This document shows, piece after piece, positions 9,908 to 18,363 of a stretch of DNA of 64,000 nt. The notes under the pieces were generated by a model. That model did not search any database and was not told the origin of the DNA. It saw nothing but the letters and a program-made list of their open reading frames with translations. The first letter of the stretch is position 1; every line of letters begins with the position of its first letter. Position numbers and translations under genes: made by a program. Origin of the DNA: Candidatus Roseilinea sp. NK_OTU-006 (GTDB lineage Bacteria > Chloroflexota > Anaerolineae > J036 > Brachytrichaceae); the NCBI RefSeq assembly GCF_012931985.1, contig NZ_JAAFGM010000003.1, forward strand, positions 124,001 through 188,000, given 5' to 3'.

Positions 9908-10897
9908 ATGTCGCAAGCATTCTCGACTCAGGATTACCTGGACTTTCGCCGGGCGCGCTCGAAAGGCTTTCTGCGTAGGGTGTGGTCATTGCTGTCTGGA
10001 CAGAACACCGAGCTGATGGCATGGGACGAGGTGCGCGACAAACTCAAGCTGCGCGGGTTCATCCGACGTGGCATCCAGGCGGTGCCCGTGGATAAGATCA
10101 AGGGCAGCGTCGGGCGCTATCACGACTTTGACAACGCCTTCCTGCCGACCAACGACAGCAGCAGCAGCCGCTGGCGCAAGATCAACCGCGCCTTCTATGA
10201 CGACGTCAGCTTGCCGCCGATCGTGCTCTACAAAGTCGGAGATGTGTATTTTGTGCTAGATGGCAACCATCGCGTGTCGGTCGCCCGTGAACATGGCGTG
10301 AAATATATAGATGCCGAGGTTCATGAGGCAATGACGCCGGTGCCGGTCACGGCCGAGGATATTAATGCGGACGCGCTCGAGTTGCTGGGCGAATACACCG
10401 AGTTTCTCGAACGCACGCGACTGGACGTATTGCGGCCCGAGCAGAACATTCGCTTCTCCATCGGCGGCGGCTACGCGCGCTTGCTCGAGCACATCGCCGT
10501 GCATCGCTATTTCATGGGTCTGGATCTCCAGCGCGAGGTGAGCGAAGACGAGGCTGTGACCGATTGGTACGACAACGTCTATCTGCCCATCGTCGAGGCA
10601 ATCCGCAAAGAAGGCATCCTGCGCGACTTCCCCGGCCGCACCGAAGCCGACCTGTATCTGTGGATCATCGATCACAAGCACTATTTGAAGGAACACTGCG
10701 GTTGCGATGTGCCCCCGGAGGAAGCCGTGGCCGACTATGCCGAGCACTTCGCGGAGAAACCGCCCCTGCGCCGTGTGCAGGAAGCCTTCGATCACATCGT
10801 GGATGCGATCGGCGCCATATTGCCGCACCGCGCGTATGGCGGCATGGATCCGGTGGAAGCGGAAATGACAGCACCGTCGGCTGCCGGGCTGCGATAG
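9908..10897 (+). CDS. ParB/Srx-like-fold protein of unknown function
   Basis: A 329-residue protein. Residues about 70-130 resemble the ParB N-terminal (ParB/sulfiredoxin) fold: VPVDKIKGSVGR, then PPIVLYKVGDVYFVLDGNHRVSVAREHG. The DGNHRVSVA box at about 117-125 is the ParB box-like GxxR motif with a His. The C-terminal 200 residues are helical, with a run of Trp, Tyr and His (DLYLWIIDHKHYLKEHCGCD) that I do not recognise. No helix-turn-helix is obvious, so it is not a standard chromosome-partitioning ParB. It is monocistronic, preceded by an inverted repeat and a leaderless-type -10 box, and converges on the phosphatase gene. The fold call is moderate and the function unknown. Confidence 0.72.
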   Translation: MSQAFSTQDYLDFRRARSKGFLRRVWSLLSGQNTELMAWDEVRDKLKLRGFIRRGIQAVPVDKIKGSVGRYHDFDNAFLPTNDSSSSRWRKINRAFYDDVSLPPIVLYKVGDVYFVLDGNHRVSVAREHGVKYIDAEVHEAMTPVPVTAEDINADALELLGEYTEFLERTRLDVLRPEQNIRFSIGGGYARLLEHIAVHRYFMGLDLQREVSEDEAVTDWYDNVYLPIVEAIRKEGILRDFPGRTEADLYLWIIDHKHYLKEHCGCDVPPEEAVADYAEHFAEKPPLRRVQEAFDHIVDAIGAILPHRAYGGMDPVEAEMTAPSAAGLR

Positions 10898-10906
10898 GAC
10901 GCCCTG

Positions 10907-11503
10907 CTACCCCTGCAAATGGCAGCGGTCATTCAAGCTGCGCAATCGCCATCGCCCCCGCTCGTAATCGGCCTCGGTGAGCGAAGCGTTGCCGAAGGCG
11001 AATGGGTGGCGCCGCATGACCGGCAGCCCCAGCATGGCCCCCACCATAGCGCCGAGCGTGCCGCCATGCGAAACGAGGACGACCGCCTCGCCGTCGTGAC
11101 GCGCGATCAGGTCGCGCAGGAATGCAGCGACGCGCTCGCGCATATGCTGCGCGCTCTCGCCGTTCGGGATGGTTGCCTCCAGATCGTCCAGAGGTGTCGT
11201 CGGCATTGCCATTCGGATCTCCTCGGCGGTCAGTCCGGTCCAGTCGCCCATGTGGTACTCGCGCAGCCGCTCGTCTAAGACGAGCTCGAGACGGCAGGCC
11301 TGCGCGATGACGCGCGCGGTGTCGGCGGCGCGCACCAAGGGGCTGGAGTAGATCGCCTGGACGGACTGCTCGCTGAAGCGGCGGGCCAGGCATTCCGCCT
11401 GAATTTGGCCGACGTCGTCCAGCGGCACATCCAGCCAGCCTTGTATGCGGCCCTCGGCGTTGAATGCGGTTTGTCCGTGCCGGACGAGGTAGGCGGTGAG
11501 CAT
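10907..11503 (-). CDS. Histidine phosphatase family protein (phosphoglycerate mutase-like)
   Basis: A 198-residue branch-1 histidine phosphatase. The catalytic RHG is in LVRHGQTAFNAEGRIQG near the N-terminus, the phosphate-pocket arginines are in SSPLVRAADTA, and the second histidine is in VLVSHGGTLGAM. Candidates are a cobalamin/alpha-ribazole phosphatase (CobC-like) or a broad-specificity sugar phosphatase. It follows meaB and a B12-binding subunit on the same strand, which makes a cobalamin-related role tempting but unproven. An alternative GTG start at 11545 overlaps the meaB stop as GTGA and would allow translational coupling; ATG 11503 better fits the family N-terminus. Confidence 0.88.
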   Translation of the reverse strand: MLTAYLVRHGQTAFNAEGRIQGWLDVPLDDVGQIQAECLARRFSEQSVQAIYSSPLVRAADTARVIAQACRLELVLDERLREYHMGDWTGLTAEEIRMAMPTTPLDDLEATIPNGESAQHMRERVAAFLRDLIARHDGEAVVLVSHGGTLGAMVGAMLGLPVMRRHPFAFGNASLTEADYERGRWRLRSLNDRCHLQG

Positions 11504-11541
11504 GGCGCGGTGGTCGGTGAAGGTGGGGTTGTCCGCGTTCG

Positions 11542-12564
11542 TCACTCGGCCGGTGCGTGGCCGTCGTCGCGCACCAACGCGTTCAACAATTCCTGAGCCG
11601 CCTCCTGAGGATGAAGTTTGCGAGCGACGCACGCCTCGATCAAGGTGTGATAGCGTGTTGGCCCGATCTGTTGCATCGCGCGCTTCAAGAGAAGGTCGCG
11701 CAGCCGGAGCGTCACTTCGTGTTCCAGGCGTTGCGCCCGACGTCGTGCGCCGGCGCCCTGCTCCAGATACTGCCGGTGACGCGCGATGGCATCGAGCACG
11801 GCTGCAACGCCATCGCCTTCGGTTGCGATCGTCTTCAAGATGGGGATGCGCCAGTCGGGGGGAGCCATCGCCGGCGATTCGACGCGATGCAGCGCGCCGT
11901 AGCCATGATGGCCGGCGGCACCGGCCGATGGCACGGCCAGCTCCAGGGCCGCTTGCAGCGTGCTTACGGCGCGCTCTGCGCCTTCGCGGTCGGCTTTGTT
12001 CACGACCAGGATATCGGCGATTTCCAGGATGCCGGCTTTGATGGCCTGAACGTCGTCGCCCAGCCCAGGCGCCTCGACGACGATGACCGTCTCGGCCACG
12101 TGCGCGACTTCGACCTCGGCCTGGCCCGCGCCGACCGTCTCGATGAACACCAGGTCGTAGCCCGCGGCATCGAGCGCCGTGACGATGTCGGCCGTCGAGC
12201 GGGCGATCCCCCCCAGCGCGCCGCGGTTGGCCATGCTGCGAATGAACACGCCGTCGTCCTCGAACAGTTCGCGCATGCGAATGCGATCGCCCAGGATCGC
12301 CCCGCCGGTGAATGGGCTGCTCGGATCGACTGAGACGATGGCCACCGTTTGACCACGGCTGCGCGCCAGTCGGGTCAGCGCAGCGATCAGCGTGCTTTTG
12401 CCGCTGCCAGGCGCACCGGTGACGCCGATGATATGCGCGCCGCCCGCGTGGCCATACCATTCGTGCAACGTGCGCAATGCGTTGAGATCGCCGTTTTCAA
12501 TGCCGGTGATCAAGCGCGCCAAATCGCGCTTGGTGAGGCGAGGGGGGCGCGTATCGCTGGTCAT
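11542..12564 (-). CDS. meaB: Methylmalonyl-CoA mutase-associated GTPase MeaB
   Basis: A 340-residue G3E-family P-loop GTPase (ArgK/MeaB). Walker A is GAPGSGKST (50-58), switch region DPSSPFTGGAILGDRIRM, then ETVGAGQAEVEV and NKAD for guanine recognition. It protects and reloads the adenosylcobalamin of methylmalonyl-CoA mutase. A short extra segment (about residues 215-245, GAAGHHGYGALHRVESP) follows the GTPase core. It starts 10 bp after the stop of the B12-binding mutase subunit, so the two are co-transcribed and their functional pairing is well supported. Confidence 0.94.
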   Translation of the reverse strand: MTSDTRPPRLTKRDLARLITGIENGDLNALRTLHEWYGHAGGAHIIGVTGAPGSGKSTLIAALTRLARSRGQTVAIVSVDPSSPFTGGAILGDRIRMRELFEDDGVFIRSMANRGALGGIARSTADIVTALDAAGYDLVFIETVGAGQAEVEVAHVAETVIVVEAPGLGDDVQAIKAGILEIADILVVNKADREGAERAVSTLQAALELAVPSAGAAGHHGYGALHRVESPAMAPPDWRIPILKTIATEGDGVAAVLDAIARHRQYLEQGAGARRRAQRLEHEVTLRLRDLLLKRAMQQIGPTRYHTLIEACVARKLHPQEAAQELLNALVRDDGHAPAE

Positions 12565-12574
12565 CCGTAGTCGC

Positions 12575-13015
12575 TCAAGAATCGCGATTGGCTATCGGAT
12601 GCCGCGACGGCGTGTGTTCGCGGATGAATGCGACGATCTCCGACAGGGGGGTGCCCGGCCCGAAGATTGCGGCGATGCCGGCGGCCTTGAGGCCGGGCAC
12701 ATCTTCGTCGGGGATGATGCCGCCCGCGAACACGGGGACATCCCCCATGCCGTTTTGACGCAACAGTTCGACCACGCGCGGCAGCAAGGTGTTGTGCGCG
12801 CCGCTGAGGATGCTCAGGCCGACCGCGTCCACGTCTTCTTGTAACGCAGCCGCGGCGATCATCTCCGGCGTCTGACGCAGGCCGGTGTAGATCACCTCCA
12901 TCCCGGCGTCGCGCAGCGCGCGTGCGATCACCTTGGCGCCACGGTCGTGACCGTCCAGGCCGGGCTTGGCGATTAAGATGCGCAGCGGACGTGTCGCTTC
13001 GGGCGTTGGCGTCAT
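12575..13015 (-). CDS. Methylmalonyl-CoA mutase cobalamin-binding subunit
   Basis: A 146-residue stand-alone B12-binding domain. DGHDRGAKV at residues 21-29 carries the DxHxxG motif whose His23 would be the lower cobalt ligand; SGAHNTLLP and [10 protein letters not shown] are the other cobalamin-pocket motifs. It would combine with a separate catalytic subunit, not in this window, to interconvert succinyl-CoA and methylmalonyl-CoA. It is the first gene of a B12 operon with meaB. The start is preceded by a -10 box 6 nt away (13022-13027), consistent with a leaderless mRNA. Confidence 0.93.
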   Translation of the reverse strand: MTPTPEATRPLRILIAKPGLDGHDRGAKVIARALRDAGMEVIYTGLRQTPEMIAAAALQEDVDAVGLSILSGAHNTLLPRVVELLRQNGMGDVPVFAGGIIPDEDVPGLKAAGIAAIFGPGTPLSEIVAFIREHTPSRHPIANRDS

Positions 13016-13021
13016 ACTTAG

Positions 13022-13027
13022 ATTTTA
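13022..13027 (-). promoter_or_regulatory. -10 box TAAAAT for the B12 operon
   Basis: On the minus strand TAAAAT is followed by 6 nt and then ATG (13015). There is no ribosome-binding site, so the transcript is probably leaderless. Confidence 0.5.
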
Positions 13028-13055
13028 GCGGCAATTGGGGTTGTCGGCGCGAGGG

Positions 13056-13787
13056 TCACGGCAGGGGCGACTTGCGCGGCGCGCCGCCGCGACGCGGGTA
13101 GGCCTGGGGCGTGGGGTGCAGCTTGTTGATCACGATCAACGCGCGCCGCTCATCGCGGCCGGGCAGGGTAACCGGCGTGACGGCGGCGATCGCGCCGCCC
13201 AGCCTGGCGATCGCGCCCGCGGCGCGCGCGGCTTCGGCCTGAGCGTCGCTGCCTTTCATGGCAATGCACGTTCCGCCCACGCGCGTGAGCGGCAGCAGAT
13301 ACTCGGCCAGGGTCGGCATCGGCGCGACGGCCCGGGCGATCGCCACGTCGTAGCGCTCGCGGTGCTCCGGGCGGTGGCCGGCTTCCTCGGCGCGGTCTTG
13401 GATGGCGCGGATATGTTGCAGCGCCAGCGTGCGAATCACCTCGGCGCAGAACTGCACCTTTTTCGCCGTGCCATCCATCAGCGTCACGCGTAGCTCAGGC
13501 AGAGCGATCTTGAGTGGGATGCCCGGGAAGCCGCCGCCGGCGCCGACATCAATCAACTCCAGCGCAGCGCTGTGGTTGGCCTGGAGGCCGCGAATGACCT
13601 GGACCGCGGTTAGCGAATCCAGGAAGTGCAGCGCGAGGATGGAAGCATCATCGGTGAGGGCGGTCAGGTTGAAGCGCTGATTCGCTTCCACCAACAGGTC
13701 GCGAAAGCGCAACAGCGCGCGGGCCTGCCGAGCGTCCAGCGCGACGCCCAGCCGGCGCGCGGCGTCTTGTATCTCGTTCTCCGTCAT
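13056..13787 (-). CDS. rsmG: 16S rRNA (guanine527-N7)-methyltransferase RsmG
   Basis: A 243-residue SAM-dependent methyltransferase (GidB). The SAM loop [12 protein letters not shown] starts at residue 81, preceded by the conserved NLTA...HFLDSL segment, and [12 protein letters not shown] is the family's active-site region. It modifies G527 in the 530 loop of 16S rRNA; loss gives low-level streptomycin resistance in other bacteria. It is divergent from pgk, sharing a 100-bp upstream region. A basic, proline-rich C-terminal tail of about 20 residues is extra. Confidence 0.95.
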   Translation of the reverse strand: MTENEIQDAARRLGVALDARQARALLRFRDLLVEANQRFNLTALTDDASILALHFLDSLTAVQVIRGLQANHSAALELIDVGAGGGFPGIPLKIALPELRVTLMDGTAKKVQFCAEVIRTLALQHIRAIQDRAEEAGHRPEHRERYDVAIARAVAPMPTLAEYLLPLTRVGGTCIAMKGSDAQAEAARAAGAIARLGGAIAAVTPVTLPGRDERRALIVINKLHPTPQAYPRRGGAPRKSPLP

Positions 13788-13825
13788 CTCCTGTGGCGCG
13801 TCAGACGATACCGCATCTCAACCGC

Positions 13826-13884
13826 TACAATTCGCGCGGAAAGGTCGCCGGTCGCCCAAGCGAGCGGCGGATGACACCGAGGAG
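13826..13884 (+). promoter_or_regulatory. TACAAT -10 box and strong ribosome-binding site of pgk
   Basis: TACAAT at 13826-13831 is a candidate -10 with no good -35. GAGGAG at 13879-13884 lies 7 nt before GTG 13892 and decides that start. An ATG at 13871 lies in the same frame upstream of the ribosome-binding site and is therefore unlikely. Confidence 0.6.
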
Positions 13885-13891
13885 AGAAAAC

Positions 13892-15070
13892 GTGTTCAAC
13901 AAACGGACCATTCGAGACTTCCCTTCGCTGAACGGCAAACGCGTGTTGATGCGTGTGGACTTTAATGTGCCGCTCAAGGACGGCGCCATCACCGACGATA
14001 CCCGTATTCGTGCAGCGTTGCCCACAATTCAGTACGCGCTCGACCAGGGCGCGTCGGTGGTGCTGATGTCGCACCTCGGCCGGCCCAAAGGCGTTGATCC
14101 CTCGCAGAGCCTACGACCTGCCGCCGGGCGCCTGAGTGAGTTGCTCAAGCGGCCGGTGCAATTTGCGAACGACTGCGTCGGACCTGAGGTAGAAGCGCAG
14201 GCCCGCGCGCTGAAGCCCGGCGACGTGTTGTTGCTGGAGAACCTGCGCTTCCACAAAGCGGAGGAGAAAAACGACCCGGATTTTGCCAAGCAACTGGCAG
14301 CGCTGGGCGATGTGTATGTGAACGACGCGTTTGGCAGCGCCCACCGCGCGCACGCCTCGGTCGAGGCTGTGGCGCACTTCCTACCTGCCGCAGCCGGCTT
14401 CTTGATGGAGAAGGAGATCAAGTTCCTGGGCAAAGTGTTTACCGACCCTGAACATCCGGTGGTGGTGTTGCTCGGCGGCGCCAAGATTAGCGATAAGCTG
14501 CCGGTGATTAACAACTTGATGTCGCTGGCCGACAAGATCATGATCGGCGGCGGCATGGCCAACACCTTCCTGAAAGCGGAGGGCTATGAGTTGGGCGACT
14601 CGTTGGTGGAGGAAGACGCGATCGAACAAGCGCGTGAGCTGCTGTTGTGCTGCAGCGGCAAGCTCATGTTGCCGGTGGATGTCGTTGTTGCCGACGCCTT
14701 CAGCAACGACGCGCGCAGCGAAACGGTGACCGTTGGGCAGATCAAGCCAGGCTGGCGCGCGCTCGACATCGGCCCGCACACAGTGGAGAAGTACCGTCAC
14801 GAGCTGCGCAACGCGCGTATGATCATCTGGAATGGCCCGATGGGCGTGTTCGAGTTCGATCGGTTTGCGGCGGGCACACGCGCGATCGCCCAAGCCGTGG
14901 CCGAGTCGAACGCGATCAGCATTATCGGCGGCGGCGATTCGGTGGCGGCGATCGAACAAGCCGGCCTGACCGACAAGATCACCCACATCAGCACCGGCGG
15001 CGGCGCTTCGCTGGAGTTCCTCGAAGGCAAGACGCTGCCGGGAATTGCCGTGCTGCCGGATCGGCGCTAG
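13892..15070 (+). CDS. pgk: Phosphoglycerate kinase
   Basis: A 392-residue glycolytic kinase that makes ATP from 1,3-bisphosphoglycerate. RVDFNVPL near the N-terminus is the family signature, followed by SHLGRPKG, the hinge region, and the nucleotide-binding [13 protein letters not shown] and [13 protein letters not shown] near the C-terminus. The length is normal. The start is GTG, chosen for the GAGGAG ribosome-binding site 7 nt upstream. There is no gap or tpi gene alongside it. The following glycosidase gene begins 9 bp after the stop, so read-through is possible. Confidence 0.97.
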   Translation: MFNKRTIRDFPSLNGKRVLMRVDFNVPLKDGAITDDTRIRAALPTIQYALDQGASVVLMSHLGRPKGVDPSQSLRPAAGRLSELLKRPVQFANDCVGPEVEAQARALKPGDVLLLENLRFHKAEEKNDPDFAKQLAALGDVYVNDAFGSAHRAHASVEAVAHFLPAAAGFLMEKEIKFLGKVFTDPEHPVVVLLGGAKISDKLPVINNLMSLADKIMIGGGMANTFLKAEGYELGDSLVEEDAIEQARELLLCCSGKLMLPVDVVVADAFSNDARSETVTVGQIKPGWRALDIGPHTVEKYRHELRNARMIIWNGPMGVFEFDRFAAGTRAIAQAVAESNAISIIGGGDSVAAIEQAGLTDKITHISTGGGASLEFLEGKTLPGIAVLPDRR

Positions 15071-15079
15071 ACTAACCAA

Positions 15080-17200
15080 GTGCACGGGCTCAGGGCGGCG
15101 GTGATTGCCCTCACCTGCCTCGGTGCGCTGCTGGCGAGTCCCGGCGCCGCCGTTGCTGGCAACGATGGCTTTGCCGGCACAGCCTACACCTTTTACCCGT
15201 TGCCTCCGGGCGCTCCCACACGTCCGTTGTTGCCGCTCATGCACACTGCCGGATCGCGCTGGGAGCGCCTCGACTTTCCCTGGTCGCAACTTGAGCCTGC
15301 GCCGGGGCAGTGGTCTTGGATGGCGCAAGATGCGCTGGTGCAGGACGTGCGTCAGGCCGGCCTGGATATCCTCGGTATTTTGCTTTGGACGCCGACCTGG
15401 GCCGCAGAGGGCGCTTGCAACCTGTACTCCTACCAACAGCTTGCCGAGCTGCGCCGGCCGCCGCTCAGCCTCCGGTTTCAAATTCTTCCCAGCCCTCAGT
15501 CGGTGACGTTGGCGCCCTGCGCTACACGACCGCCGCGTGGCCTGTCGGAAGCATGGGACGACTGGAGTGAGGCGGACGGCGACCCGGCCAATTACTGGGG
15601 GCGCTTTGCCTACGAGTTGGCCATCCGCTATCGCGGGCAGATACGGCACTGGGAGGTGTGGAACGAGCCGGATTTGACCTGGTTCTGGAGCGGTTCACCC
15701 GCCGAATACGCGCGATTGCTCCAGGTGGCTTATCAGGCGATCAAGTCGGCCTGCCCGGAATGTCGCGTATTGTTCGGGGGGGTGGCGTTCTATGCGAATC
15801 CGGATTTCTATCGCCAGGCGTTCACGGCCATCGCCAACGACCCTACAGCGCCGCAGCACAATTACTTCTTCGATGCGCTCGGCTTGCACCTCTACAGCCG
15901 GCCATCCAGCATTGTGGATGTGACGAACGTCGTGCGCGCCGACATGCGCCAGCGCCTGTCCGTCGAACGCCCGATTTGGCTGACCGAAACCGGCGTGCCG
16001 GTGTGGGATGACTTCAGCGTTCACCCGAGCGCGTCGCCGTATATCTGGTCCGCTCGGCAAGCGGAAGCGGCTTCGTTCGTGTTGCAGTCGTTTGCCAATG
16101 CGCGGCTGATGGGCATTGAGCGCTACATTTTCTTCCGCGCCCATGACGATTGGTGTGATAAAAACGGCAACGGCTCGTGCGCCGACGACGGCCCGTATGC
16201 CGGTATGCACGAGATGTATGGCCTGGTGCGCGACAACCTCTCGGCCCGCCCGGCCTACGCCGCTTATCAACTGGCGACGCAATACCTCATCTCGCCCACC
16301 TGGGTGAGTTACTGGAACTACACCGGCGGCGGACGCCGAGTCTCCTTCTGGGGCACGCCGCGCGGCAAGGTGAGCGTGCTGTGGAACACTCAGCCGACGC
16401 CGACGACGGTGGTGTATCCGCTGGTGGTACCCACGGCCACACTGATCGCGCAAGATGGATACGCTCAGGTGATCACGCCCGATGCCGGGGGAAACTACGC
16501 GCTGCTTTTGCCCGGCGCCACGGCGAACAATGGCTTGTCGAATGCCGACTACATCATCGGCGGCCGAACCTACCTGTTGATCGAGCATGACGCCGACTCG
16601 CCCATCGCCCAGTTGCTGGAAGTGACGCCAACCGGCGTAGTGACGTTCACCGTGCGGTGGGCGGGCGCCGACGCCACATCTGGCGTGTGGCGCTACGATG
16701 TGCAGCACCGCGCGCCGCCCGAATCGGCCTGGACGGCCTGGCTGACCCGCACTCCAGCGACTGCGGCCGTGTTGCGCGCCCCACAACCCGGCGCGCGGTG
16801 CTTCCGCGTGCGCGCCTGGGATCGCACCGGCCAACTGAGCGATTGGACGCCGGCGCAGTGCGCCACGCCGCAGGTCAGCTTGCAGTTGACCGTCTCCGCC
16901 GTCTTCGGCGACCAAAACCGCAACGGCATCCAGGACCAGGATGAGACAACCGTAGCGTCGTGGCTGCGATTGCGCAATGCCCAAGGGCTGGAGGTGGTTT
17001 CGCCGACCTTGGGCAGTCAGTGGGGGGTATCGTTGACTTTGCCGTTGGGCGATTACCGCCTCGAAGCGTGGCCGCAGGAGGGGGCGTGGCTGCCGGCGCT
17101 GCGCGAGATTGGCCTGTGGTCCACTACAGGGGGGTGGAACGAAGCGATCGCCCTTCTGCCTAAACAGGGCGAGGTTTTCATTCCCCTGGCGCAGCGGTGA
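15080..17200 (+). CDS. Secreted glycoside hydrolase-like protein (clan GH-A TIM barrel)
   Basis: A 706-residue exported protein with a GTG start. A signal peptide (about residues 1-27, hydrophobic LRAAVIALTCLGALLASPGA) precedes a TIM-barrel resembling GH39/GH5-type enzymes. HWEVWNEPDLTWFW (about 190-203) holds the acid/base Glu in WNEP, and IWLTETGVPVWDD (about 299-311) holds the candidate nucleophile Glu. After the barrel come a beta-sandwich region, a fibronectin-III-like segment (about 515-600) and a DQNRNGIQDQDE motif (about 611-622) like the calcium loop of SdrD B-type repeats. Substrate unknown; beta-xylosidase or beta-glucanase activity is a guess. Confidence 0.85.
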   Translation: MHGLRAAVIALTCLGALLASPGAAVAGNDGFAGTAYTFYPLPPGAPTRPLLPLMHTAGSRWERLDFPWSQLEPAPGQWSWMAQDALVQDVRQAGLDILGILLWTPTWAAEGACNLYSYQQLAELRRPPLSLRFQILPSPQSVTLAPCATRPPRGLSEAWDDWSEADGDPANYWGRFAYELAIRYRGQIRHWEVWNEPDLTWFWSGSPAEYARLLQVAYQAIKSACPECRVLFGGVAFYANPDFYRQAFTAIANDPTAPQHNYFFDALGLHLYSRPSSIVDVTNVVRADMRQRLSVERPIWLTETGVPVWDDFSVHPSASPYIWSARQAEAASFVLQSFANARLMGIERYIFFRAHDDWCDKNGNGSCADDGPYAGMHEMYGLVRDNLSARPAYAAYQLATQYLISPTWVSYWNYTGGGRRVSFWGTPRGKVSVLWNTQPTPTTVVYPLVVPTATLIAQDGYAQVITPDAGGNYALLLPGATANNGLSNADYIIGGRTYLLIEHDADSPIAQLLEVTPTGVVTFTVRWAGADATSGVWRYDVQHRAPPESAWTAWLTRTPATAAVLRAPQPGARCFRVRAWDRTGQLSDWTPAQCATPQVSLQLTVSAVFGDQNRNGIQDQDETTVASWLRLRNAQGLEVVSPTLGSQWGVSLTLPLGDYRLEAWPQEGAWLPALREIGLWSTTGGWNEAIALLPKQGEVFIPLAQR

Positions 17201-17208
17201 GCAGAGCG

Positions 17209-18333
17209 TCATTCGCGCGCGATCACCCCGCCGCCAATCACCTCATCGCCCAAGTAGCACACCAGCCCCTGGCCGGGCGTCACATCGCGCTGCGGCGTGT
17301 CGAATATGAACTCGGCGCCGCCATCCGGCAGCGGCCTGAGCCAACCAGGGGCCTCCCTGGCCTTGTAGCGGATCTTGGCCGTGCAGCGCAATGGCTCGGT
17401 TGGCGGCTCGCCGCCGACGTAGTGCATCTTGCGCGTCCGCGCGACGCGCGCGCCCAACTCATCAGCGCTGCCGACCACGAGGGCGTTATTCGTCACGTCC
17501 AGCCGCAGCACGTAGAGCGGCGCGCTGTGGGCGGAGCGCGTCGCCAGATGCAGGCCCTTGCGCTGACCGACGGTGTAGAAGGGCAGCCCCTCATGCCGGC
17601 CGATCACTTCCCCGCGCGTGTTCACGATCGGCCCTGGCCGGGCGACCCCTGGCGCGTTGCGGATCAAAAAGCCGCGATAGTCCCCCTGCGTCAGAAAACA
17701 CAGATCCTGGCTCTCCGGGCGTTCGGCGGTCGGCAGGCCGAAGTCCCGCGCCATTTGGCGCACCGCTTCCTTGGTGTACTGACCGACCGGGAACATCACG
17801 CGCGCCAAATCCTTCTGGCCCAGGACGTGCAGGACGTAGCTCTGGTCTTTCTGCGCGTCTTTCCCTTTGAGAAGGCGATAGCGTGCTCGTAGCAGAGGCG
17901 CGGCGTCGGCTGTTGTCGTCGCTTGATCCACGCGCGCGTAATGGCCGGTCGCCAGATAGTCCGCGCCGAGGGTGAGCGCCTTCTGCATCAGGAAGCCGAA
18001 GCGGATCGCGCGGTTGCAGGTGAAGCACGGATTGGGCGTGGTGGCGTCGGCGTAGCCGGCGATCCACGAGTCCACGACGCGCTGCTTGAAGACATGCTCG
18101 GCGTGAATGTCGTAGAAGGGAATGCCGAGCAACTTCGCGATGGCGCGCGCATCGGCGATGGCTTCCGGCGCGCAGCAACGATTGGCGTTGTGTTCCGCAT
18201 CTGCGCGCGCTTCCTCGGCCCATAGGCGCATCATAATGCCGATCACGTCGTAGCCTTGCTGCACCAGCAAGGCTGCCGCGACCGACGAATCCACGCCGCC
18301 GCTCATGGCTACCACTACGCGCACCCTCTCCAT
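17209..18333 (-). CDS. mnmA: tRNA-specific 2-thiouridylase MnmA
   Basis: A 374-residue enzyme that thiolates U34 of tRNA. The PP-loop SGGVDSS is at residues 11-17; the catalytic cysteine Cys103 is in NPCFTCN, and the second is in SQDLCF near residue 200. The C-terminal beta-barrel (GQRKGL onward) is complete. A ribosome-binding AAAGG precedes the ATG. It lies 30 bp downstream of a cysteine desulfurase on the same strand, which supplies the sulfur, a functionally coherent operon. Confidence 0.97.
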   Translation of the reverse strand: MERVRVVVAMSGGVDSSVAAALLVQQGYDVIGIMMRLWAEEARADAEHNANRCCAPEAIADARAIAKLLGIPFYDIHAEHVFKQRVVDSWIAGYADATTPNPCFTCNRAIRFGFLMQKALTLGADYLATGHYARVDQATTTADAAPLLRARYRLLKGKDAQKDQSYVLHVLGQKDLARVMFPVGQYTKEAVRQMARDFGLPTAERPESQDLCFLTQGDYRGFLIRNAPGVARPGPIVNTRGEVIGRHEGLPFYTVGQRKGLHLATRSAHSAPLYVLRLDVTNNALVVGSADELGARVARTRKMHYVGGEPPTEPLRCTAKIRYKAREAPGWLRPLPDGGAEFIFDTPQRDVTPGQGLVCYLGDEVIGGGVIARE

Positions 18334-18363
18334 CCGCCTTTCCCTGTCGAGACGTGAACGGGT

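Noticed and set aside
10907-12460. One long frame joining part of the meaB region with the phosphatase
   Set aside because: The upstream two thirds are a shifted reading of meaB; only the phosphatase part from 11503 (or GTG 11545) is real.
15695-17212. 505-residue minus-strand frame over the glycosidase
   Set aside because: Antisense to the catalytic barrel; arginine-rich with no domain.
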